Shown here piece after piece: positions 6,824 through 11,569 of a stretch of 11,569 nt of DNA (its first letter is position 1; every line of letters begins with the position of its first letter). The DNA comes from an uncultured Eubacteriales bacterium (GTDB lineage: Bacteria > Bacillota > Clostridia > Christensenellales > Aristaeellaceae): NCBI GenBank assembly GCA_900542395.1, contig UQNM01000066.1, forward strand, positions 1 through 11,569. Reading direction: 5' to 3'. Made by a program: the position numbers and the translations under genes. Below the pieces are notes generated by a model. The model was not told the DNA's origin. It did not search any database and saw only the letters and a list, made by a program, of their open reading frames with translations.

Positions 6824-6897
6824 AGGGGTATGGTGTAATGGTAACACGTGGGTCTCCAAAACCTTTGTTGAGGGTTCGAGTCCTTCTGCCCCTGCCA
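6824..6897 (+). tRNA. tRNA-Trp (anticodon CCA)
   Basis: A full cloverleaf can be folded. The acceptor AGGGGTA (6824-6830) pairs with TGCCCCT (6887-6893), with discriminator G and encoded CCA (6895-6897). The D stem GTGT/ACAC (6833-6836, 6844-6847) closes a 7-base loop. The anticodon loop CTCCAAA (6854-6860) has CCA at 6856-6858. The T arm is GAGGG/CCTTC with TTCGAGT loop, and the variable loop has four bases. The anticodon stem is weak: a T-T mismatch at the 27-43 pair and a G-T at 28-42. The gene stands alone with its own promoter and terminator. Confidence 0.95.
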
Positions 6898-6902
6898 AAA
6901 GG

Positions 6903-6929
6903 TCGGTTGCAAAAGCAGCCGATTTTTTT
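6903..6929 (+). terminator. Intrinsic terminator of tRNA-Trp
   Basis: TCGGTTGC (6903-6910) pairs with GCAGCCGA (6915-6922) around an AAAA loop, with one G-T pair, and is followed by seven T residues (6923-6929). It begins six bases after the encoded CCA. Confidence 0.92.
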
Positions 6930-7065
6930 ATTCGCTTCTTGCATCTGCCCCTGCCGTGCCGCCCTCTATGCAACGGCGCACCAAACCACGCTCAACCGCG
7001 TCGTTGAAAGCGCGCTCGAGCATTATGTTCCCGCTTATTGATAACTGCCCCGCATATTTCCCCCG

Positions 7066-7098
7066 CCTCCGGCCAAACTACCGCCGGAGGTGTTTTTT
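7066..7098 (+). promoter_or_regulatory. Terminator-like hairpin holding the ribosome binding site of the coat operon
   Basis: CCTCCGGC (7066-7073) is perfectly complementary to GCCGGAGG (7083-7090), with a 9-base loop, followed by TGTTTTTT (7091-7098) directly before the ATG at 7099. The Shine-Dalgarno GGAGGT (7086-7091) lies in the 3' arm. The element could hide the ribosome binding site, end upstream transcription, or both. Between 6930 and 7065 I see no convincing sigma-A promoter; CATATTT near 7053 is only a weak candidate for a sporulation-sigma -10. Confidence 0.7.
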
Positions 7099-7272
7099 AT
7101 GAGCCCGAAAGAATTGCTTTATATCGACGATGCGCTCGGCCACGAGCAGTTTCTCATCGCCCAATGTCAGGAAGCCGAGGCCGCGCTCAGCGACCCGAAG
7201 CTCAAACAGCGCGTTCGCCAGCTTCAAAGCGCCCACCAGCAGATCTTCAACCGCCTGATGGCGCTCGTTTAA
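7099..7272 (+). CDS. Small coat-associated protein, partner of CotF-like protein
   Basis: This 57-residue, probably all-helical protein has the pattern ELLYIDDALGHEQFL (5-19), then DPKLKQRVRQL (32-42) and AHQQIFNRL (45-53). I recall similar short proteins encoded directly before CotF-family coat genes in Clostridia, sharing the acidic ExLxYIxDxLxxEQ start and late H-Q helix, but this is pattern recognition rather than a search result. The ATG at 7099 lies seven bases after GGAGGT (7086-7091). The stop TAA overlaps the ribosome binding site of the next gene, so the two are co-translated. It has no signal peptide or membrane segment, as expected for a protein made in the mother cell. A function beyond the coat or spore surface is not suggested. 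Confidence 0.75.
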   Translation: MSPKELLYIDDALGHEQFLIAQCQEAEAALSDPKLKQRVRQLQSAHQQIFNRLMALV

Positions 7273-7284
7273 GGAGGGATGGCC

Positions 7285-7533
7285 ATGAATAACGATCAGC
7301 AGATTATGGAAAACCTGCTCTTGACGACAAAGGGCGTCTGCGATTTGTATCTGCACGGCGCGATCGAATCCGCCACACCGGACGTGCATCAGGCGTTTGA
7401 CGGCGCGCTGGGCGAAAGTCTGGATATGCAGTCGGATATCTATGCCGAAATGTCCAGCCGCGGCTGGTATCAAAACCAGCAGGCCGACACACAGCAAATC
7501 GCGCAGGTACGGCAGAAATTTCTGATGAACTGA
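7285..7533 (+). CDS. CotF-family spore coat protein
   Basis: This 82-residue protein belongs to the CotF coat family (ferritin-like helical fold). It carries the family pattern at the end of its second helix, DMQSDIYAEMSSRGWYQ, which occupies roughly residues 50-66. Such proteins are deposited on the spore coat during sporulation. The ATG at 7285 is preferred to one at 7279: AGGAGG (7272-7277) is seven bases from 7285 but only one base from 7279. It is the second gene of a two-gene unit and implies that the host forms endospores or descends from spore formers. A long inverted repeat at 7631-7688 ends the unit. Confidence 0.88.
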   Translation: MNNDQQIMENLLLTTKGVCDLYLHGAIESATPDVHQAFDGALGESLDMQSDIYAEMSSRGWYQNQQADTQQIAQVRQKFLMN

Positions 7534-7630
7534 TTCTTCACGCTAGCGGGCTGATCCCGCCCTTCCCTCCGCCGGTGTCTGCAAAACGTCAAGGTCTTGC
7601 TCATGTCGGCGGTTTTATGCAATTTTCCAT

Positions 7631-7688
7631 ACGTCAAAATAGGCGCTGTCAAGCTCAACCGGAATTGGCTTGACAGCGCCTTTGACGT
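7631..7688. terminator. Long inverted repeat, probable bidirectional terminator
   Basis: GGCGCTGTCAAGC (7642-7654) pairs perfectly with GCTTGACAGCGCC (7668-7680). Outside it ACGTCAAA (7631-7638) pairs with TTTGACGT (7681-7688), so 21 base pairs form with a three-base bulge. It lies between the convergent cotF-like gene and the C39 peptidase gene, one base beyond the latter's stop codon. U-tracts are short on both strands (TTTG, and TATTTTG on minus), so termination may be moderate. Confidence 0.75.
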
Positions 7689-7689
7689 T

Positions 7690-8343
7690 TCATTTTCTTT
7701 TAGCGCTTCTTTGGGCGCTTTCTTTTTGCACGATCTCCCCGGACGCATCCTCTTTTTCGCAGATCATAAAGGGATAATCCCCTTTTCCCTGCTGAATCAT
7801 CGCGGCGAAGCGATACGTCTTCTGCGTCGTCTTTTCCTCGCTGTCGGGGTCGGCGACCAGCAGTTTCCCGTCCTCAGTGATGCCGCGAAGGACGACGTAG
7901 TGCCCGTTTTCCGTAAAATATCCCGCGCCGACGTATTCGACAATCGGGGTTCCCTTGCGCAGCGTGTTCTCAATCGCCCGCGCGTCCATCTTGCGCCAGC
8001 GCCCCTCGACGCCGTACTCGTCCAGCAGCAGCCGCAGCGCGTCACGCCCCAGTCCGTCGCCGCGATACAGCCCGAGCTTCCCCGCCAGGGACATGACGTC
8101 GTCCGGTTCAGGCGCGTCATCCGGCTCAAAATACCCGACGACCATCGCCACACAGGCCGCGCCGCAGCCCGATTCCTCAACCGTAACATCCCGCTCGTTC
8201 CACGTAAAGACCGGCTCTGCGTAGTCATGCTGATTGTAGAGCGGCATGGGGAGCAGCAGCGGCTCAACCTTGCGCTTTTCCGCCGCCGCGGACGCGCCAA
8301 GGAGCAGCACCGCCGTCAGCATCAGCGCGAAAACACGTTTCAT
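7690..8343 (-). CDS. Secreted C39-like cysteine peptidase family protein
   Basis: This 217-residue protein has an N-terminal signal peptide: Lys2-Arg3, a hydrophobic core about 4-18 and a likely cleavage near Ala-Ser-Ala (17-21). The rest matches the C39-like papain-fold family (Pfam Peptidase_C39_2). YNQHDY (36-41) gives the oxyanion Gln38, SGCGAACVAMV (58-68) the catalytic Cys60, GHYVVLRGI (147-155) the catalytic His148, and ADPD (164-167) the third residue. The predicted site of action is outside the membrane. The C-terminus is charged and lysine-rich. The start codon overlaps the stop of the radical SAM gene (TAATG), so the two are translationally coupled. Unlike bacteriocin C39 peptidases it is not fused to an ABC transporter. 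Substrate unknown. Confidence 0.87.
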   Translation of the reverse strand: MKRVFALMLTAVLLLGASAAAEKRKVEPLLLPMPLYNQHDYAEPVFTWNERDVTVEESGCGAACVAMVVGYFEPDDAPEPDDVMSLAGKLGLYRGDGLGRDALRLLLDEYGVEGRWRKMDARAIENTLRKGTPIVEYVGAGYFTENGHYVVLRGITEDGKLLVADPDSEEKTTQKTYRFAAMIQQGKGDYPFMICEKEDASGEIVQKESAQRSAKRK

Positions 8344-9467
8344 TACAGCACAATGTCCCCCGGCCGATAGCCCTGCGGCAGCGGTTCTTCCTCGTCAAAC
8401 ACGATCGACGGGTCGCGCAGGGTCGGAAGGAACGCCTCGTAGGGAATACGCGGAAATTCGCAGCCATAGCTGCTCGCGCCGAACCAGCCGCCCTCGTGCG
8501 CACGCAGATTCAAATCACGCGCAAACTTTGTGCGGTTGGAGCAATCGTGAATCAACGGCTGCCACTGCTCTCGCGCGGCGGTCTCCATCAGTTTCAGCGT
8601 CAAATCCCGGCTCCAGATGGGCGAAATATACCCCTGACGCGCCATATACAGGCTCTCGCCCTCGTAATTGTCGATGTTGTTCGGATTCAGATGCAGCTCG
8701 GCGCAGTTCATAAAGTCAATCCCCGTCGCCAGAATCTTCTCCTTTTTCTGCATGAACATCTCGTACAGTTCCGGCGTGATCGGCGTTTCAATGCCCACAT
8801 ATCGGATGTATTTCTTGGCCGTCGCCATGTTTTCGATCACGCGATCCGCGCACCCGGACGCGCCGAGATTGAAGCGCAGTTCATCCAGCCCCGCCTCGCC
8901 CAACGCGCGCAGATTTTCCTCCGTCGCCAGCGTTCCGTTGGTGTACATGTGCTGGTGAACGCCCGCCTCATGGAATTTGCGGATGATTCCGTAGTATTTT
9001 TCAATCTCCATGAACGGCTCAAGGTACACATACGCAACGCCCGTCGGCTTCTTCTGGATGGACAGCAGCAGGTCGATGTCGTCCTCATAGAATTTCGTGC
9101 CGCCGATTTCCCACATGCCCTCGCCGATGGGCGGCTGCACATCCAGCTCGCCGTAATTATAGCAGAATTTGCACTGCACGTTGCAGCGATTCGTCTTGCG
9201 AACCGCGCTCAGCCCCGTGCCCAGCAGGCAGGAGCAGCAGCCCCGCGGAAATTTCGCCCGGTCGCCCACGAAATACGTCCGCCCGGACAGGCTTTGCAGC
9301 CCGTCGATCCGAGACGCCATCGCTTCGCGCCGCTTGTTCACGGCGGTTTCAATCTGAGCCAGCGCCGCAAGGGCAATCTCCTGCTGATGGGGCATCAGCT
9401 CTTCCTCCTCGGGCAGAGCGGCAAAAAACTCAAACCACATCAGCGCATCTTTTTTTGAAATCTTCAT
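8343..9467 (-). CDS. Radical SAM protein of unknown function
   Basis: This 374-residue protein has the radical SAM cluster motif CX3CX2C at Cys95, Cys99 and Cys102 (NRCNVQCKFCYN), which binds a 4Fe-4S cluster and S-adenosylmethionine. A second Cys group, GCCSC at 76-80, precedes it, with further Cys at 206, 255, 309 and 336, so a second cluster is possible. TNGTL (176-180) and LDELRFN (194-200) are typical later strands of the barrel. The layout recalls the uncharacterised proteins related to pyruvate formate-lyase activase (COG2108-like), but I am not sure. The ATG at 9467 is chosen since GGGAGGT lies seven bases upstream; the ATG at 9473 is too close to it. It is followed by the overlapping C39-like peptidase gene. 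Confidence 0.85.
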   Translation of the reverse strand: MKISKKDALMWFEFFAALPEEEELMPHQQEIALAALAQIETAVNKRREAMASRIDGLQSLSGRTYFVGDRAKFPRGCCSCLLGTGLSAVRKTNRCNVQCKFCYNYGELDVQPPIGEGMWEIGGTKFYEDDIDLLLSIQKKPTGVAYVYLEPFMEIEKYYGIIRKFHEAGVHQHMYTNGTLATEENLRALGEAGLDELRFNLGASGCADRVIENMATAKKYIRYVGIETPITPELYEMFMQKKEKILATGIDFMNCAELHLNPNNIDNYEGESLYMARQGYISPIWSRDLTLKLMETAAREQWQPLIHDCSNRTKFARDLNLRAHEGGWFGASSYGCEFPRIPYEAFLPTLRDPSIVFDEEEPLPQGYRPGDIVL

Positions 9468-9507
9468 GGTCATACCTCCCTGTGCGGCTTTTGACGCAAA
9501 CAAAGGT

Positions 9508-9516
9508 ATTTTATCA
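9508..9516 (-). promoter_or_regulatory. Extended -10 promoter of the radical SAM operon
   Basis: On the minus strand TGA TAAAAT (9516-9508) is an extended -10 element (TGn plus five of six bases). No good -35 is seen 16-18 bases upstream. It lies about 40 bases before the radical SAM start codon. Confidence 0.5.
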
Positions 9517-9587
9517 CAGAATTTCAAAAAAGTACAGCGCTCATTCGGCGTTTCGGCCAGCCTCAGATCGTCGGAGGTTTTTGCCGC

Positions 9588-10481
9588 TTACTTTTTGAGG
9601 AAGGCTTCGACGGCCTCGCATGCCTGCGCATATGCGTCGCCCTGCATATCCAGCCAGACGATATCCGGGTTGCGGCGGAACCACGTCATCTGGCGCTTGG
9701 CGAATTTCTTGATCGCGTGCGCCAGTTGGGCGAGCATATCGTCCCTGTCGGGAATTTCGCCGATGAGGTACTGCGTGATGAAGCGATATTCCAGCCCCAG
9801 CCCGAGGAGAAATTCCGTGCTCGCGCCCTCGTCCATCAGGCGCTGCACCTCCTCGATCATGCCCTGCTCAAGCCGCATGTCGATGCGCTCGTCTATGCGT
9901 TTGGCCAGCACATCGCGCGGCCAGCTCACGCCCAAACGCAGGCTGTCAAACCGCGCCTGCTTCGCGGGCACGGCGTCGTCGCCGTCGTGGATGCGCTCAA
10001 GCATCCGCATGACGCGGTTGCGGTTGTTGCGTTCCACCTGCACATCCGGCATAAGCGCGACGAGCTGCGCGTACAGCGCGGGCGTGGTCAGCTTTTCCAG
10101 CTCCGCGCGGTAGGCCAGATCCGGCTCTTTATCGGAGAGCAGATAGCCGTCCAGCACGGAATCCACATACAGCCCCGTTCCGCCGACGATCATCGGCAGA
10201 TGGCCGCGCGCGCGGATTTCATCAATCTTTTCATAGCTCATCCGCTGAAAATCCGCCATGGAAAAAAACTCGCCCGGCTCGCGCACGTCGATCATGTAAT
10301 GCGGCACGCCCTGCATCTCTTCGGGCGTGATCTTGCCGCTGCCCAAATCCAGCCCGCGGAAAACCTGCCGCGAATCCGCCGAGATGATCTCTCCGTCATA
10401 CGTTCCGGCCAGCCGCACACCCAGCGCGCTCTTGCCGGATGCGTTTGTGCCGACAACCGCCACAACCTTCGTTTTATCCAT
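9588..10481 (-). CDS. miaA: tRNA dimethylallyltransferase (atypical MiaA)
   Basis: MiaA transfers a dimethylallyl group to N6 of A37 in tRNAs that read UNN codons. The 297-residue protein has the P-loop GTNASGKS (11-18), DSRQVF (36-41), GGTGLYV (100-106), an RNNRNRVMR segment (151-159) and FAKRQMTWFRR (260-270). All core motifs are present, but several differ from common MiaA: GTNASGKS instead of GPTASGKT, GLDLGSGK (43-50) instead of the usual GMDIGTAK, and GLGLEYR (227-233) where most have AIGYKE. This suggests a separate sub-lineage. The ATG at 10481 follows AGGGGA by about eight bases. It overlaps the end of the phosphatase gene by eight bases, so they are co-transcribed. The usual neighbours mutL and hfq are absent. 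Confidence 0.92.
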   Translation of the reverse strand: MDKTKVVAVVGTNASGKSALGVRLAGTYDGEIISADSRQVFRGLDLGSGKITPEEMQGVPHYMIDVREPGEFFSMADFQRMSYEKIDEIRARGHLPMIVGGTGLYVDSVLDGYLLSDKEPDLAYRAELEKLTTPALYAQLVALMPDVQVERNNRNRVMRMLERIHDGDDAVPAKQARFDSLRLGVSWPRDVLAKRIDERIDMRLEQGMIEEVQRLMDEGASTEFLLGLGLEYRFITQYLIGEIPDRDDMLAQLAHAIKKFAKRQMTWFRRNPDIVWLDMQGDAYAQACEAVEAFLKK

Positions 10482-10956
10482 GATGCTTCCCCTTTATCCT
10501 GCGTTCTTGCTCCAATTCATTCAGCAGCGCCTCACAGCCTGCGTCCACCTCGTCATATACCACATCGTAGCGATCGGTATACCACGGGTCCTCGATCTCG
10601 CGTGGCTCGCCGGTATACGCCATCAGCAGCGCGATTTTGTGCAGCGGGTCGCCGCCGAAAATACGCTCCATGCGGCGCAGATTCTCCCTGTCCATGCCGA
10701 TAAACAGGTCGTATCGGTCGTAATCCGCTTTTCCGAGCCGCCACGCACGGTGCCCGCTTCTGGGCAGGCCATGGCGCGCAAGCTCCCGCTGCGTCCCCGG
10801 ATGCACGGGATTGCCGATTTCCTCCGCGCTGACCGCCGCCGAATCCGCCGTGTACGCCCATTCGAGCCGACGCTCCCTGACTTTTGCCGCAAAAACAGAT
10901 TCCGCCATCGGACTGCGGCAGATGTTGCCGTGGCAGACGAAAAGAATGCGGGTCAT
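10474..10956 (-). CDS. Low-molecular-weight protein tyrosine phosphatase
   Basis: From the chosen start this 160-residue cytoplasmic enzyme begins MTRILFVCHGNICRSPMAES. The active-site loop CHGNICRS (8-15) has nucleophile Cys8 and Arg14, and DPWY (123-126) supplies the general acid Asp123. These enzymes remove phosphate from tyrosine or arginine residues (YwlE type is arginine-specific) and often regulate BY-kinases of polysaccharide synthesis. Phosphotyrosine versus phosphoarginine specificity cannot be settled here: the residue after Asn11 is Ile, the position that separates Thr-containing YwlE. An ATG at 10980 would add eight residues; 10956 fits the family N-terminus and leaves a leader of about 30 bases after the promoter, but its ribosome binding site is weak. 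miaA follows with an 8-base overlap. Confidence 0.9.
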   Translation of the reverse strand: MTRILFVCHGNICRSPMAESVFAAKVRERRLEWAYTADSAAVSAEEIGNPVHPGTQRELARHGLPRSGHRAWRLGKADYDRYDLFIGMDRENLRRMERIFGGDPLHKIALLMAYTGEPREIEDPWYTDRYDVVYDEVDAGCEALLNELEQERRIKGKHHG

Positions 10957-10993
10957 GCTGATGCTTTCATTCCCATCCATTCAGATTTTCTCT

Positions 10994-11022
10994 ATTTTAT
11001 CAGATTTCCCTTCGGAGTTCAA
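10994..11022 (-). promoter_or_regulatory. Promoter of the phosphatase-miaA operon
   Basis: On the minus strand TTGAAC (11022-11017) and TAAAAT (10999-10994) are 17 bases apart, with TGA before the -10. The start site near 10987 would leave under 10 bases before the ATG at 10980, which favours the start at 10956. Confidence 0.75.
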
Positions 11023-11029
11023 CCCACGC

Positions 11030-11059
11030 AAAAGAGACCGCCCATTTCAAGCGGTCTCT
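11030..11059 (-). terminator. Second (distal) terminator copy downstream of the GGGtGRT gene
   Basis: AGAGACCGC (11033-11041) and GCGGTCTCT (11051-11059) form a perfect 9-bp stem with a 9-base loop. On the minus strand it ends in TTTT (11033-11030). It is nearly identical to the copy at 11187-11213 and lies just upstream of the phosphatase promoter. Confidence 0.8.
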
Positions 11060-11131
11060 CCGGCTTGTTGACATAAACAAACTTGGATTGAATAGCAAAA
11101 TCAAGAAATTCAGTTATTCTTTCATTTGCGG

Positions 11132-11173
11132 AAAGGGCTATTCTCCCCCCTTCGGGGGGGAGAATAGCTTTTT
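11132..11173 (+). terminator. Orphan plus-strand terminator with UUCG tetraloop
   Basis: GCTATTCTCCCCCC (11137-11150) pairs perfectly with GGGGGGAGAATAGC (11155-11168) around a TTCG loop closed by C-G, an exceptionally stable fold. Further A/G-T pairs extend it, and TTTTT follows (11169-11173). On the minus strand the U-tract is missing. No plus-strand gene lies between 7533 and here, so its transcript is unknown. Confidence 0.8.
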
Positions 11174-11184
11174 GTCTACAATCT

Positions 11185-11213
11185 AAAGAGACCGCCCATT
11201 TCGAGCGGTCTCT
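11185..11213 (-). terminator. Proximal terminator copy downstream of the GGGtGRT gene
   Basis: AGAGACCGC (11187-11195) and GCGGTCTCT (11205-11213) form a perfect 9-bp stem, with a short TTT tail on the minus strand. It lies about 20 bases after the GGGtGRT stop codon. Over about 30 bases it differs from the 11030-11059 copy by a single loop base (CGA versus CAA). Confidence 0.8.
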
Positions 11214-11234
11214 CTGCTATGTTTGTATGAAAAA

Positions 11235-11569
11235 TTACTTCTTCATCGCTTCTTCGACAGCAACAGCCACCGCGACGGTCATGCCGACCATCGGGTTGTT
11301 GCCCGCGCCGAGGAAGCCCATCATCTCGACGTGCGCCGGAACAGAAGAGCTGCCCGCGAACTGCGCGTCGGAATGCATGCGGCCCATGGTATCGGTCATG
11401 CCGTAAGAGGCAGGGCCGGCAGCCATGTTGTCCGGATGCAGGGTACGACCCGTGCCGCCGCCGGAAGCGACGGAGAAATACTTCCTGCCGGCCTCGAGGC
11501 GCTCCTTCTTATAGGTGCCGGCGACCGGGTGCTGGAAGCGGGTCGGGTTGGTGGAGTTGCCGGTGATGG
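11235..11569 (-). CDS. GGGtGRT protein (partial, N-terminus off the right edge)
   Basis: The last 111 residues of a GGGtGRT-family protein are visible, reading in from the right edge. The name-giving motif GGGTGR is followed by TLHPDNMAAGPASYGMTD, then GRMHSDAQFAGSSSVPAHVE, MMGFLGAGNNPMVGMTVAVA and a lysine ending. The family is about 330 residues, known mainly from Clostridia and anaerobes, and has no established reaction; it is often found near an iron-sulfur scaffold (NifU-like) gene, which would lie outside the window. The codons are balanced and lack the extreme GC3 of the neighbours (for example GCT GTT GCT GTC GAA GAA), suggesting high expression. The 63-residue open frame from an internal ATG at 11426 is only a piece of this gene. 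Two terminator copies follow. Confidence 0.88.
   Translation of the reverse strand, partial: ITGNSTNPTRFQHPVAGTYKKERLEAGRKYFSVASGGGTGRTLHPDNMAAGPASYGMTDTMGRMHSDAQFAGSSSVPAHVEMMGFLGAGNNPMVGMTVAVAVAVEEAMKK

Noticed and set aside
8496..9458. 320-codon plus-strand frame opposite the radical SAM gene
   Set aside because: Antisense shadow of a gene with unmistakable radical SAM motifs; His/Arg/Gln-rich, no ribosome binding site.
7690..9467. Complete bacteriocin or RiPP cluster
   Set aside because: No precursor peptide, ABC transporter or immunity gene can be seen in the flanking gaps; only the pair itself is reported.
9717..10703. 328-codon plus-strand frame across miaA and the phosphatase gene
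   Set aside because: It spans two well-supported minus-strand genes and has no recognisable domain.
11030..11213. Possible start of a CRISPR array from the two 30-base repeats
   Set aside because: Only two copies, each a perfect hairpin placed after a stop codon, with a spacer of about 125 bases holding a terminator; no cas genes.

Overview
The window is a high-GC, gene-dense piece of a bacterial chromosome. It most likely comes from a spore-forming member of the Clostridia (Bacillota). The evidence is AGGAGG-type ribosome binding sites at nearly every start, strong sigma-A type promoters, a CotF-family spore coat pair, an ECF-type folate transporter S component under a tetrahydrofolate riboswitch, and a GGGtGRT-family protein. 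I cannot name the genus from the sequence alone. No phage, transposon, CRISPR array or rRNA is visible.

Layout: (1) 1-1580: a cyclase/kynurenine-formamidase-like gene runs off the left edge on the minus strand. It is divergent from a zinc-dependent phospholipase C-like gene, with back-to-back promoters between them. (2) 1638-2530: promoter, THF riboswitch, folT and a strong terminator form a self-contained folate uptake unit. (3) 2606-4110, minus: a family 2 glycosyltransferase overlaps a corrinoid adenosyltransferase gene (cobO) by ATGA. (4) 4143-6749, plus, divergent from the previous unit: two more family 2 glycosyltransferases with C-terminal membrane segments, then a YdcF/DUF218 protein. 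This looks like a small envelope glycan or glycolipid operon. (5) 6783-6929: a stand-alone tRNA-Trp(CCA) gene with its own promoter and terminator. (6) 7066-7533: a two-gene spore coat unit whose first ribosome binding site lies in a terminator-like hairpin. (7) 7690-9467, minus: a radical SAM protein translationally coupled to a secreted C39-like cysteine peptidase. (8) 9588-10956, minus: a low-molecular-weight protein tyrosine phosphatase overlapping an atypical miaA. (9) 11030-11213: two nearly identical minus-strand terminator hairpins flank an orphan plus-strand terminator with a UUCG tetraloop. (10) 11235 to the right edge, minus: the C-terminal third or so of a GGGtGRT protein.

Most genes are ordinary housekeeping or accessory genes, and no new system is clearly proven. 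The best leads are the radical SAM/C39 peptidase pair, the coat-operon leader hairpin, the THF riboswitch anti-Shine-Dalgarno element, the cobO-glycosyltransferase coupling, the atypical MiaA, and the orphan terminator between duplicated terminators.
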